A stretch of 64,000 bases of DNA, from NCBI GenBank assembly GCA_964017195.1, contig OZ024891.1, forward strand, positions 10,329,182-10,393,181, read 5' to 3'. The notes under the pieces were generated by a model. That model did not search any database. It had not been told where the DNA came from and was given only the letters and a program-made list of their open reading frames with translations. The DNA comes from Siderastrea radians (lineage: Eukaryota > Cnidaria > Anthozoa > Scleractinia > Rhizangiidae). A program made the translations under genes and the position numbers. This document shows, one piece after another, positions 22,832-34,237 of this stretch (positions within the stretch are counted from its first letter, which is position 1; every line of letters starts with the position of its first letter).

Positions 22832-23290
22832 GTTACACTTTTTTTGGAACGCTAAAATTGTTGCCGAGATCAATTGGAACCAAACCCTGGCTGTCTTGAA
22901 AATACTTGCTGATTGAAGAGGAGGGGTATTTATGTTGATCAACGCGTTGATGGGAATGGTGACATGTGAAACCAACATAACCTTCATTGCACAGGTCACA
23001 TTCAAATTTGTAAAGAAGAGATTGTTTGTTCACAATCGGTGGCTTAGCTTCGCGCAATTTAAGATCCTGTTCAATCTTGTGGCTGACAAATACAGGCTGG
23101 ATATTGCACAAATTTTCTGACTCAGGTCTTTGAGTTGTCCAAGTAAAATTTCAGCGAAGCCAACGCTAACGGGGTCTGATTTACAGGTGTCAATTGGTGG
23201 AGGAACAGGTTGATCGGTTGCTTTTGCAGCAATAAAACGAGTGATGGTGGAGTTGATTAGTTTATCAGGGTACTTTGAAAGTGTTTTGAA
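22832..23290 (-). mobile_element. Penelope-like element C-terminal fragment (GIY-YIG region)
   Basis: Minus-strand translation contains SKYPDKLINSTITRFIA (end of the reverse transcriptase), then PVFVSHKIEQDLKLREAKPP and LLYKFECDLCNEGYVGFTC. The YKF-x-C-x2-C-x3-YVG-T series is the linker and start of the GIY-YIG endonuclease in Penelope-like retroelements. The frame changes once between the two parts. It lies in the last intron of gene B. Confidence 0.7.
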
Positions 23291-24002
23291 AAACCCTTAT
23301 TGATAAGGAATTTAAAATATTGCATGAAAATATTTAAATATTGGAAAATACTTCTTTCTTTCTTTCTCTTTCTTTCTTTACTTACTTTACTTATGGATTG
23401 AATTGTTGAATAGTACGGCGTTCTTTCGCTTGTTGCTCACAACCAGTTTACATGAGATTTGATAAAATTTACCCAAGAGAATTGATTTTAATAACCTTAT
23501 ATCGCTCAAGAGTAGAAACAGCACTATTACATGCATTGAGCAAAGTGAACAAAAAAAGTGGTTTTTTCGCAGTGCAAATTACGTTCAAACTTAAACTCCC
23601 TCAAAGAAATGAAAATCACTGCTACTTGTACTCAACATGAATAACGAATGCCAGGAAACAGTGTTACATGAAGAAGAAAGCTAAATATTTTACATAGAAT
23701 TTGGCATAATGAAAAACCACGCGTTACTAAATTGCCGAGAAGAAAAAACCTTGTTCTTAGGAGAACTCACACTACTCGTAATCCATGTTTCGCAAGCAAA
23801 AAGATCCCTAATTATAAAGAAACTTACTTCGGAACGAGTTTGCCGTTATTAAATAATCTTTCAATTCGGATTTACTACACGATACTTAAAACCTTTTCTT
23901 TAATTAGGCGTTTGACACGTCCGCAAATCACCTTGTTGAATTTGAATGTCGAGGGTAAAGTTATGTTCAGCTCTTACCACTGTAAAACTTTCCAGAACAT
24001 AC

Positions 24003-24152
24003 CTCCATCAGTTGCCATGTCACAGTAGACTTTCAAAGGGTTTCCAGAATTCTCAGGGTCGATCCAGTACTCCCCGTTTTGTTTCAGCATTCCGTTATCC
24101 CGAATGTGCTTGCAGGAATGGGCAGGATGGTCTGGATGAGAACCTATCGATA
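24003..24152 (-). CDS. Gene B, exon 3: start of fibrinogen-related domain
   Basis: This 150-bp exon has acceptor TTATTTTATGCAG/TATCG and donor GGAG/GTATGT and is phase 1 at both ends. It encodes SHPDHPAHSCKHIRDNGMLK, then GEYWIDP…GNPLKVYCDMATDG, the classic N-terminal portion of cnidarian fibrinogen-related modules. An ATG upstream of the acceptor gives a signal-peptide-like reading (FSVLILSKVLLFYAV). The strong acceptor and the exact phase match with the EGF exon at 28857 favour an internal exon. Confidence 0.8.
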
Positions 24153-24535
24153 CTGCATAAAATAATAACACTTTCGATAAAATTAATACGGAGAAAGTGG
24201 TTGTCATTAGGCAATTTCCCCAAAATTAACATTTTGCACAAAATCGGAGAAACGCGACGCTGGCAGTGGTGTGGGTCTTTCTTCAAAACGCTCAAAAACG
24301 AACTGAAGCATCAAGTAACAGAGGATTTCCATCATTTCCGGAAACTTTTTAAAGGAGTAAAATGTGCCATTTCCTTTTTTTCCTAATATCCCACCCAGAT
24401 ATATAAAGGTCTGGAGGTTGTTTAAATTTATATTTTGACTGACTCTATGAATATTTTCAGTGCAGCGAGATTTGCATTCATGTGCAAAGCAGCAGCATAA
24501 CACTTTAACAATTCAAAGAATATATTAGTACTTTA

Positions 24536-24705
24536 ATCAATCAGTCAATTAACCATTCAATTAACAAACCAGGAAATTAATCAATCAGTCAACAAATCAA
24601 TCAATCAATCAATCAATCAATCGACCGTAGTTTTTTTACTGGTTTTTTAGTGATGACAGCTTTATACACGAACTTGCTATTTGCTTAATGAATTACCCTT
24701 TTAAT

Positions 24706-24766
<61 letters not shown>

Positions 24767-24800
24767 CCAACCAACCAATCAATCAATCAACCAAAAAAAA
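24536..24800. repeat. (AATC)n microsatellite blocks
   Basis: Two AATC-rich blocks (about 24536-24625 and 24707-24800) lie upstream in gene sense of gene B exon 3. The same tetranucleotide sits upstream of exon 3 in gene A. Confidence 0.95.
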
Positions 24801-25549
24801 TCAATCAGGCAATCAAACAATTATCAGATCCAATATCAAATCAGTGAATCTGAAATACTTGTACATTAGTGTCAGAAAATTTTGCCCTCCCCCCAATGTA
24901 ACGGAGTAACATTCCTTTCAATAATCAACGTGTTTATTCTTCAAGGTTATTTCGCATTTTGTGTCTTTATTAGATAGTTATTAGATAGTTTACAGAGCCC
25001 CATTTAAACCAGCGGATGCTGCACTGGGCATCTCTGGTTAAATATTGTTAATGAATAAATAAATTTATAAAAATGTATCAATCAATGTTTAGTATGTTAA
25101 TCCCCCAGGCAACTCCAAGGAGTTTGAAATCCCATTGCGCTCCACCTGGCGGGGCATTTGAGGCTTCTGGGATTTTGACCATTAACAAAAGTTTGGTTAG
25201 CAGTCACAGGCGAAAAACATTTTGACTCCAGATCGTCTTCATAGATATATCTGCATAAATTCGCCATTGGTATGTAAAGAACATGAGGAATTGGCCACTT
25301 TGATGCCAGGAATTTGCATGTGGTATGAGAAGGAAATTGTTTCCCTCTCACTCACCGAGCACACAAAGTCTTTAAGAAATAAAACTATATATACTGACAG
25401 TGCTTCCCACATGCCAGTTTATTCACTGAGGTAATTTAAGTACACCCAATATCTGGAACCCTGGGTTTGATTTGCTAATACTCGCTAATACTTTATTGTG
25501 TCCCTTATGCTTGTTCTTACCGCTCAAGTACAGGGTCGTAACGAGGCAC

Positions 25550-25775
25550 GTGTGTGGGACCAGGGATCAAAGGGGCGGGATCAAGGATCAGAACGGTGGA
25601 ATCTGGGTTTTGCAGCCCTGGGATCGGGGACCACAGAGCATGGGATTGGGATCAGCAGTCTTTTAGGGATCAGGCTGTACCGTATTTGTGGGATCAGGGA
25701 CGAAAATTGACCATGCTTTTGGAATCAAGAATCAGACATGTCAGACATTTGCGTAAAAAATGGGATCAGCGTTAC
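25550..25775 (+). repeat. GGGATCA-rich degenerate repeat
   Basis: GGGATCA, GGATCAGG and GGATCAAG recur about ten times at irregular spacing. It reads open in several frames only because of this bias. Function unknown. Confidence 0.6.
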
Positions 25776-26252
25776 CACCCTGCAAGTAGGAGGCGAGGTT
25801 GTAAGCCCAGTTCCCGTTTGTGATATAAACCATACAACATATGTACATTTAGTATGTAAGACAAGTATAAGAAAAAAATTACTTTCTCAATTGTGTGCTT
25901 GTTTCACAAGCGGTATGAAATAAACATAAGCACAAGAATTGACCAACACTACATGACTATGCATGAAGGCTGCTTGTATTTGGCAAGTGGCCATGGGAAC
26001 TAAATGCTGCTACCATGCCCGACCGCTGATACCCGGACAACAAAGTATTAGTTCAACAGCGTCATTGAAGACCTTAGAGTTGTTGTACTTGAAGGTGAAA
26101 CACATTAAGTAATTTCAAGGGTGCAATAACCTGAACTTTATTAAATCGAATACTTTGTGGTATTTTGCTTTATGCTTAACACTTAATTTATTTCCTCCAA
26201 AAATCCCAAAAGCAAAGTTTATAGATTAGTCTCAGTGTGATAGTGTAGCTCA

Positions 26253-26544
26253 CCCTATTCTGCCTGGGGGGCGGGGGGGCACGCTGACTTTAACGAATTA
26301 TAACTTTTAAACGGCTCGACGAATAATCATCAAATCTTGTGACTTTACTGAAATTTATCAGATAAAATTTCCCCGTGTCAATGACGTGTCTATGATGATT
26401 GACGTCTCCATAGCAACCGTCTACTCAGGAGGTGTTTTGACTATTTTTTTCAGTCTTTTTTTGAGTTTTCTTTTCCCTTCGCTTGTAAGAAGAAGATAAT
26501 CCCTCCAGGCTCAGAAACTCAAAAAAAGCCTAGGCGAAATAGGG
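26253..26544 (-). mobile_element. CCCTATT-type short element (MITE)
   Basis: The ends CCCTATTCTGCCTGGGG and GGCGAAATAGGG are inverted copies, with TTAA directly after the right end (26545-26548). The body matches the right part of the 50450-51746 element in inverse orientation (ACTTTAACGAATTATAACTT; CCATAGCAACCGTCTAC). It looks like an internally deleted relative. Its left flank is CTCA, not TTAA, so that target copy has mutated. Confidence 0.75.
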
Positions 26545-27522
26545 TTAATCCACATTTAAATCACAATGAAAATGATTTGCAATGTAGGCAGTTTCCTCAC
26601 AAAAAACGTTTATCAAAGCTTTGTACATCTTGTACATGTACATGACAGCTAGTGTATTGAACTGATATTTAGTCTACAGAAACACGTATACATGACAGAA
26701 AGTAATAGTTTGGTCCATCTACAGATTTAAGCTTATGGTGTGAGAACTCAATCGATATTTAAAATGATTTAATGTTTTTTTTTCAACCACAGTAGAAAAA
26801 GATAAAATTTTGAAGAGGTAATTGCAAGTCTCGCCGGCACGCCCCATTTGAGACGCACTGAGTGACATTTGCAAAATAAACGACGTACTTTCGGCATTTC
26901 AATAAACAACAATGCAATTACAGTAAACCTTCTATATGAAAATTATTTCTAGGGGTACCAAGCTCAATTGATTCCCCAACAAAACAGTGAGTCGTACTTT
27001 CGCCACCAATGAAATTACAGCTTAAATCCTTCTATACGAGCGTGAAGCTTGTATGAAAACCCATGCAGAAAATGTCCTGACAAACCAAATTTCGCGTCAA
27101 TAAAACTTGTGGATATCACTTACCTCATTTTACACATATACTCAACGGAAAAGATTTATGTTTTCAGAAACGGCGTTAAGTTTCAAGGTTAAAGTGAAGC
27201 TTTTCACATTTGTCTAATTATTTTGGGGGAATTGTGGGGAACACTGCGCACGCTTCGTACGATTGACCACTGCGAGGGGCAGCCTCGTTCTGGTTTAAGG
27301 CAGTCGCACAGTCGCAACAGGATTCTCAACTTCGGTTTGGTTCCCAACCTCTCAAGGTTTCAGCATAAAATTACATGCATTATCACTTTAAAAGAGTAAA
27401 ACTGAGCAAAAGTTTTAACGTGGTCAGAAAGAGCATAGATCCAAGCCTCTGGCAAAAGTCTTCTTTTGATTTAAACTTTAACGTTTAAAAAAAGCTGAGC
27501 GGGATACAATCCAAATTTCTAA

Positions 27523-27700
27523 GTGCATTTTTCAATTGACCTGCTTATGTTTAAAACAAAAACAAAAAACGTTAGTGGCCCTCTTCAAATAGCCCAGAGA
27601 AATATCTGCAAGATAACTGGAATAGATTGCTCATTAATTGAACTTTATGAACTTTTAAATAAATATAAAATATTCCCTGTGCTACGGTCAATTGTGACCT
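27523..27700 (+). mobile_element. Possible LINE reverse-transcriptase 3' fragment
   Basis: The translation PLQIAQRNICKITGIDCSLI with following ELYELLNKYKIFPV resembles the extreme C-terminal region of LINE ORF2 proteins (…LQK-x-A-R-I-I-T…L-x-I-x). The match is short and could be chance. Confidence 0.3.
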
Positions 27701-28306
27701 ATGACGTCACAACAACAAAGATGACATCGAAATTATTTTCTTGTTATTATCTATCCACATGCAGAATTTGGCTGAGTTGCGCTTCAAACTAACAAAGATA
27801 TTGAATCTAGGACTTAGTCCGCTATTTTTCTCTCGTTTATAGCCAGCGCAGTTTTGATATCCCATAATATCACCGCCCATTTCTAAATGACCCATAACAA
27901 TGTGGTTCTAACCACGTTTGTTGCCTTCAAATTGATAAAGACCTGTTCCCACTGCAAGCTAAAACGACCTTTTTGGCCATAATCACGAGACTAATGACGT
28001 CACCACACTAAGTTTGATATGAGATGTATTTCATGGTTTGTGCAAATATCACAAGAAGTAGCATTCTACTTCGCTTAAAATTGTTAAAGTTATTTGGCAA
28101 TAAAAATTTTTCAGGTGAAAGGATCCTGGGAAGGTTCTTATTATAATTAGAATATTGTTCTTAATTATTAGTATCACGTTAGCGTCAAACGCGAGTTTAC
28201 ACGAAGCTGAGAAGCTGAGAAGAAATAGTCCATTTTAAAACGGCAGCCAACAGCAAGCGGCAGGTTGACGTTTGCCGTTTGTCGTAAACCTGATGCTTAT
28301 TCTGTC

Positions 28307-28307
<1 letters not shown>

Positions 28308-28355
<48 letters not shown>
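28308..28355. repeat. (TTA)n microsatellite
   Basis: Uninterrupted ATT repeats, about 15 units, inside intron 2 of gene B. Confidence 0.97.
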
Positions 28356-28856
28356 TAGTTTAGGTTTAAGTTTAAAAATGCTCTATACCACTGTACCATA
28401 ACATAATAAAGGAGAGAAATAAATAGACGGATAAATAAACTAGGTAAAGGAAAGCAATAGGGGGAAACTGAAATCCCATATAAAGACTGCTCTCCTAACT
28501 AAAAGGGGATATAATCATAAAGGCTCACTAATATTCAATCTCATAAAATGGCGATAAAATATAATAACTATATATGTATGATTATGATTATATAAAAAAT
28601 TCATAGATAAGCCGTCGATCTGAAAAACAAAAGACTGGTCATGATCAGGTTTAAAATGCGTTGTGTGAAAGCACGGGTTCACCGGTTTGTTTGACATTAC
28701 GGGTCTGAAAACTGTGTGGGGGAATTACTTTTTTAACCACCAAGAGTTGATTTAACATTTCACAACAACAAGCACAAATATCTTAAAATAACAACTACTC
28801 ATAACAGTCCCTCGAGAAAACAACGAAACGTAGAGCGGAAAATATGGAATACTAAC

Positions 28857-28971
28857 CTGCTTCACAGTGTATCCCCTCGTAACCTGGAACGCACAGACAC
28901 TGACATTTATCTTCTGCATACTTTGCCACACAGCTTCCCCCGTTCTTACAAGGACTTCCGTAACAGTGAGT
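28857..28971 (-). CDS. Gene B, exon 2: EGF-like domain
   Basis: This 115-bp exon has acceptor CTTTGAG/ACTCA and donor GCAG/GTTAGT, phase 0 in and phase 1 out. It encodes [18 protein letters not shown]…, then [15 protein letters not shown], with six EGF cysteines plus one extra. Length, phase and sequence match gene A exon 2. It joins PAN exon 1 (…SIK) in frame and, across an intron of 4.7 kb, the fibrinogen-like exon (A-VSIGSHPD). Confidence 0.85.
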
Positions 28972-29150
28972 CTCAAAGGAATTTAATTAAAAATGAAAAA
29001 GGAGAAACATCAGTGCATATTTCAAAAAAGCGATTGCCGTACTAACTTCAACCGTCTACATATCTTGTTAATTCAATACTCTGGTCGGGGGAGGGGGGCG
29101 ATGGATAGGCAGCGATGGATATCACTGGCAGAATTTTTATTACTTCTTAC

Positions 29151-29510
29151 CTTGATACTAAAATGATGAAAGCTAGGATTAACACCAAATTTGTCAGATC
29201 TGTTGTAGATATCAGAGGGTAGCAGCTCACACCTCAGTTTGTCTTGCACGTCGGCCACTGAAGCCGAGTTGAAGGCAAAACAGTTTGTATTTTCAGCGCA
29301 TCGTTGAGCACATTCCTGCCGACTTTGTAGAGCTGTTGTCACCAAAGGAGAAATATCTAAGCGATGATGCAGATGGCTATTAAAAGCTGCATAAAATATG
29401 CCTTTTTCGGGATCTCTCCTTAGACTCTTTGCTTTTTCAAAGTTAATAATTTGCTGTCCAGTTACTATTGCTAAAATAATTGTCAAGGCTAAAATGATTC
29501 TTTCGTCCAT
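29151..29510 (-). CDS. Gene B, exon 1: signal peptide and PAN/apple domain
   Basis: ATG at 29510 starts MDERIILALTIILAIVTGQQ, a typical signal peptide. The mature part has QQIINFEKAKSLRRD, then a PAN core: CAQRCAENTNCFAFN…LRCELLPSDIYNRSDKF and NPSFHHFSIK. Donor AAG/GTAAGA ends the exon in phase 0 after 120 codons. It is the intact version of gene A exon 1 and shows where that copy lost a base. The protein is probably secreted or part of the extracellular matrix. The upstream 200 bp are also similar between A and B. Confidence 0.85.
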
Positions 29511-29881
29511 TTTGAGGACAACGTTACTCAAATAATAAGACGGTACCTAACAACAATTGCAAACCCGCAGGTAGCAATCTCTTAATGGTCAGGCAGGTGT
29601 AAGGGAAAAGAAGAAAACAAAAGAATAATACTATACAAAAGTTGCTATACCCCCAAGGATGAAACTTTTGTTAAGGGAATTTCCTTTAGGTAATGTCTTG
29701 AAACTGACCTCATTTAAGATTACTGCTTTAACAGTTTTAATTGGCAACTTTGTGCAGCCATCGTGGTTTTCACGTGACGTGATATAATTCTCAAATCATA
29801 AATTGAGAGGTCTTCAGATTTTATATCTACAGTAGGTTGAAGATGACTTAAAATATATATTTTCACAAGTTTCCAGCCCGG

Positions 29882-29960
29882 TAGCGTCGTTCGTTTTGAA
29901 AACACAGCGTCTTGAATTTCTAGCGTCGTTTGTTTTGAAAACACAGCGTCTTGAATTTCT
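29882..29960. repeat. Two tandem 39-bp units
   Basis: AGCGTCGTT(C/T)GTTTTGAAAA plus the following ACACAGCGTCTTGAATTTCT occurs twice head to tail, differing at a single base. Confidence 0.9.
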
Positions 29961-30154
29961 GGCTTTTCACCCTTAGTGACACCAACATGGAACCCGTGAC
30001 AAAGCCTCATTTTTTAACAATTTGGACAGTTAAAACATTAGGAGGGAAATTATTGCGAATGTATAGTAGTTCACAAGAGAAAAGTAATCGCTTGAAGAGC
30101 CGTTGGTCTCTAAAGCCAAGTTCAGTGAGGGGTAAAACATTTTGTATTTTTCAG

Positions 30155-30193
30155 CGCCATGTTGGTGTCCCTCCGAGGGACACCAACATGGCG
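30155..30193. repeat. Perfect 39-nt palindrome (19-bp stem, 1-nt loop)
   Basis: CGCCATGTTGGTGTCCCTC, a single C, then its exact reverse complement. A half-site (GACACCAACATGGA) also occurs near 29980. Confidence 0.95.
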
Positions 30194-30764
30194 TTTCCAC
30201 AGGGAGCTCTATAAATTTCAGTCAAACCTTTCGAGAATAGGCAGATTGCACACTTACAGAGGTTAGCATAAAACTCTTTTGCCATGAGTGGTCAATATAT
30301 ATATATATATGCCTTATTTGTTAAATAAGTGAGGACTCCGCTTAAACTAGAAACACTGCTAAATCAGATGCTCCTGAATAAAAATTGATACAAATTTTTA
30401 AAAAAAGCAAGTTCGATGGGTTTTACAGATAACAAGCACAAATATTTACGACTGAGAACAATTGAATAAACAGTTTATTATTCCGCTCCATGATCTCCCG
30501 TCAGCTTTCTTCTCAGTTTCTTTAATTAATGACGGGAAACGGGCATACTACAGTGCAATATTTGATCTCTGAGTCTCGTCCTTTTATGGCAAATTGATGG
30601 ATTGGTGTAAACAGAAATGTAATTATTACATTTCAATAAAATTAAAAACAGCGATTTTGTTCTTTCCCAGTTTCATTAAAACCGAGGACGTGCAAAATAA
30701 AGGAGGTTAAATCACAAAATATGCGTTTGAGAGAATCGAATGAAGTTTAAAACTTGGAGTTGCC

Positions 30765-31489
30765 ATGGCAACCACTTTGTGACAGCCATTTAAAAAAAAT
30801 ACGATTCTCGCTTTAGACGCCACTATTTTAATGTTTTCTAATCGAATTTGTACTTTTACATTAATTGTAGCAACATTTTATCATTTGGGAATAACCGCTC
30901 ACTAAAAAAAGGAATTTAGTATTAATTTGAGGAAAACATGAAATTTCAAAACGTGAAAATCCAAGATGGCGGACTTAACTGTTAAGAAATGTGAATTCAC
31001 TATTCGCCATAAATTTCACATTTATGACATTTTTAATTAATAAAATAAACTTTTTACAATCAACTGGCTTCATTTTCTTGTTTATTAAATGAGGCAGATG
31101 AATGAAAAGAAATTCAAGATGGCGGATCCAAGATGGCTAACACCAAAATGGCCATTTTATCTCTAATATGAAATGTATCTCCATTATTTCATGTCTTCCA
31201 AAAATAGACATTCAGAAAAATTATTATAGATGTCCTTTATACCCAACATAAGTATTTTTACTCGATCAGGTACAGTATTCAGTAAATTTATTGCTTTAGA
31301 GCTTTTAAGTGAAACAGTAAGAAACAAATGGCGTCATAATTACGTCATATCAAGTCACAGTGCCATCACAGTATCTCTAGTGATTAAAATTAACGCGTAC
31401 ACTATCCTGTGCAAATCTGGTGGCGGTAGCGAAGCGGTTTTAAAGTTACAGAGTCCCAGAAGGTCGAAAAAAGCCCGGTCTAAATAGGG
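30765..31489 (-). mobile_element. CCCTATT-type TTAA element, copy 2 (inverted)
   Basis: Reverse-complement counterpart of 20798-21435. It ends AAATAGGG followed by TTGA (a degraded TTAA). It carries the perfect palindrome GTTGCCATGGCAAC at about 30765 and CCAAGATGGCGGA at 30960, with a second YY1-like copy near 31118. No coding content. Confidence 0.65.
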
Positions 31490-31493
31490 TTGA

Positions 31494-32403
31494 AACAAAA
31501 TTGTGAGACATGTAACCAACAACTGAAGAGTTCATTACTATTAATGTGGTTAACAAGCAGTTCAGCTTAGTTAGAAGAGGATCACTGACACCTGTACACG
31601 ACAGGAAAAGGCGTGCAACTTGCAACGCAGGTTGCCAATGGAATTGGCAACTTGTCTCGCAATGAGAAAAGGCGTTGCGAGCTGCGGGAAGTCTAGACTA
31701 GCCTACTTTTCGTGACGTTCCAAGATAAGTTGCAACTTGTAACATATATTTTAGACTTGTCAGGCAATATTCTTGTCATCATTACATTGCAAGTTGCAGA
31801 AAAAATGCCTCGTTTATCAGCACCCTAACCCTTGAAGCCCTGACATGAAAATGCATATTCTCCTTACTGTTCTCCATACATTTCTTATGGAACTAATAAG
31901 GAAATTTTGTCTAAATATCAAGACATCTTATCCTTGGTGATCAATTCCTTTATTCTCATCAGTTGAACGTGAGAGAAATTTCATTTTTGTCACTTTTAGG
32001 GCTTAAAGGGTTAACATAATCGGTACTCTAAGTGGTCACGACGGTACTGCTAAAGAGAACGTCGCGAAACAAAAGGTTTAAGGGCGCGTTTTCTTTGTAT
32101 CTTCTGGAATAAGAAAAGGCAGAATTTGAAAAAAGAATGGGAATCATTAGAATTGTTGGAATATAAAAGAAGAAAAAATGCTGGTGTTTCTTCAGGCTCC
32201 GTGGGGATTTAAATTTGCCGCGGATGTACAGTTGTTTTGATTGGCTTTTTTGCTACTGCCACTGAAGTGACTGACAACTTTTTCATTCTGCTTATTCTGT
32301 TCTTTCAGCCCCAAATAGCAGAAAAGCGAAGTGATGCAGCTTAGAAACACGAATACTGTAGTGGGGAACATTAGAATTCATTATTCTAGTTTACTAAATG
32401 CAA
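31494..32403. other. Unassigned spacer
   Basis: No gene recognised. It contains the dispersed phrase GAGGATCACTGACACCTG near 31575 and several GTTGCAA-type short repeats at 31610-31800. Confidence 0.4.
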
Positions 32404-32703
32404 CCCTTGCACCAAGAGCCTGGTAAAACCAGGGTTTTACCCTGGTCCAAGCCTGGTTAAAAAACCAGGGTACCCTGGTTCTTAAACCAGGCTTACCAGA
32501 CTCAAACCCTATGTGCAAAAAAGTCTGGTAACCCTGGTTACCCTGGTTATTTAGAAAACCAGGGTTACCAGACGTACCAGGGTAACCAGGGTTTAACCAG
32601 ACTCTGAGAAGTCTGGGCTAACCTAGGTTACCCTGGTTACCCTGGTAAGTCTGGTGACCCTGGTTTTCTAAATTACCAGGGTTACCTGGGTTTAACCAGG
32701 CTC
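32404..32703. repeat. CCTGGT/ACCAGG palindromic repeat element, left part
   Basis: Dozens of CCTGG and CCAGG words alternate in both orientations (AACCAGGGTTACCAGAC, GTTACCCTGGTTACCCTGG). The outer end, CCCTTGCACCAAGAGCCTGG, recurs inverted at the end of the copy at 46028-46484, so it is a defined element terminus. The Kolobok-like element has inserted inside it. Confidence 0.75.
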
Positions 32704-32707
32704 TTAA

Positions 32708-33545
32708 AGGGAACCAGTGATGTTATAACAAATCTACCTCAAACTGCTCTAAATCTCTCCCAGAATCCAGTGAAATATGTAAAATCTTGTAGATCGCAAA
32801 TGTTTTCCAGAAAATACACTTCAAATTTCGCGCTTTTACGCCTGCGAGTTCGCCTGTGGCGGCCATCTTGGAACACGCAATGACCCATGGGATTGATGAC
32901 ATTTCACGGCTCCCAGTTGGCGCGAGCTTTAAATTTTTGCAACAATTTATTGTTTTTCTTTTGGCGTAAACATGCCGAAGTGTAGCGCATTTGGCTGTAA
33001 TTATTCTACAAAAAGTAAGAAAAGTAAGAAGCGAAATGTCAAGTTTATATAAAAATGCGTAATTTTGTAATGTTTATTACCGCTGTTTGTGTTTTATTTT
33101 TGATCAAGAAAACCCAAATTATTAGTCTTCATAATTTTCCTAAAGATGAAAAACTGAGGAAAGGTGGATCAACGCCGCGCGGTGTATCAGATTAATATCC
33201 ACCGGCAAGTCAAACTCGTTATCTTCATCCTCGAGTTGCTCTTCCTCCAAAGAATACTCTGGTTCCAGGATAAAAGGCTGATTTGTGCCATAGTTTATAA
33301 CAACAACCACAACAAACAAGCTTGGAATGAGCATTCGGGGGAGCCGTGAAACGTCATCAATCCCATAGGTCATTGCGTGTTCCAAGATGGCGGCCACAGG
33401 CTAACTCGCAGGCGTAAAAGCGCGAAATTTGAAGTGTATTTTCTGGAAAATGTTTGCGATTTACAAGATTTTACATATTTCACTGGATTCTTTGAGAGAT
33501 TTAGAGCAGTTTGAGGTACATATGTTATAACATCACTGGTTCCCT
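32708..33545. mobile_element. Kolobok-like TTAA DNA transposon, non-autonomous, about 0.2-kb inverted ends
   Basis: TTAA flanks both sides (32704-32707 and 33546-33549). The ends AGGGAACCAGTGATGTTATA and TATAACATCACTGGTTCCCT are perfect inverted repeats, and similarity continues for about 210 bp into each arm (…GCGCTTTTACGCCTGCGAG…). It encodes only a broken THAP domain. THAP plus TTAA targets is the signature of the Kolobok superfamily. P elements also have THAP but make 8-bp duplications. Confidence 0.85.
32972..33195 (+). pseudogene. Truncated THAP-domain coding remnant
   Basis: ATG at 32972 gives MPKCSAFGCNYSTKSKKSKK, the C-x4-C start of a THAP zinc finger. After a likely intron (acceptor AATTATTAG at 33125), LHNFPKDEKLRKGGS gives the conserved F-x-FPKD-x-x-LRK block. 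A stop follows and the C-x2-H half is missing, so no functional DNA-binding domain remains. Confidence 0.7.
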
Positions 33546-33549
33546 TTAA

Positions 33550-33830
33550 GGTCTGTGTTGACCAGGGTAACCCTGGTGAACCTGGTTAGCACATTTTACT
33601 GAAAACCAGGCTTACCAGACTCGGACCCTATGTGCAAAAAAGCCTGGTTAACCCCGGTTTCCCTGGTAAGCCCAGTAACCGTGGTTGTCCGAATAACCAG
33701 GGTTACCCAGGGACATTATTTTTGACTATAACATCTGGGTCAACCCCGGTAACCTTAACCTTTAGGTTACCGTTACCCCGGTAACCTAAGAAGCCTGGTG
33801 ATGCTGGGAAATTTCAAGAAAGCATTGGAA
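33550..33830. repeat. CCTGGT/ACCAGG palindromic repeat element, right part
   Basis: Continues the pattern interrupted by the Kolobok-like insertion (AACCAGGCTTACCAGACTCG; CCCCGGTAACC). The phrase CCCTATGTGCAAAAAAG occurs in both halves. Confidence 0.7.
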
Positions 33831-33915
33831 ACCAGTAAACTGAGGCTTGTATCCAATGTTCAAAAAGACTAAAAAGCACAGTATCTTTAACTATGGATAA
33901 CATGGATAATTAGTC

Positions 33916-34153
33916 CTGGGCCCAGTTGCATTAAGCAACTTGAGATTAAAAGGGATTTTTTTGCATCCATTCCCTTTGTTCTGGAGGATTTCTTCGTGTT
34001 CTCTGTGTTTCCTAAAGTACTCTACCCTATACTCACTAACCTGTCTTCGGCTGAGTTATCCGCGATACTGTGCCAAAAAGTCCTCCAGAACAAAGGAAAT
34101 GGTTGCAGAAAATTCGCACTTAATCTTAAGTTGCTTTATGGAGCCGGGCCCTG
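33916..34153. mobile_element. MITE with GGGCCC ends, copy 2
   Basis: Same family as 17824-18045. It starts CTGGGCCCAGTTGCATTAAG and ends TTGCTTTATGGAGCCGGGCC then CTG. Inner arms TTCTGGAGGATTT and GTCCTCCAGAAC match. No coding sequence. Confidence 0.75.
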
Positions 34154-34237
34154 GTGAACTAAACGCAAAAACTAGGAGTTACACAGTACATGTATCATGA
34201 AAGGCCCACATGTACATGTGCACACACAATTACTTAA

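Noticed and set aside
24095..24386. Overlapping frames on both strands around gene B exon 3
   Set aside because: Shadows; only the frame bounded by the acceptor at 24153 and the donor at 24002 encodes the fibrinogen-related module.
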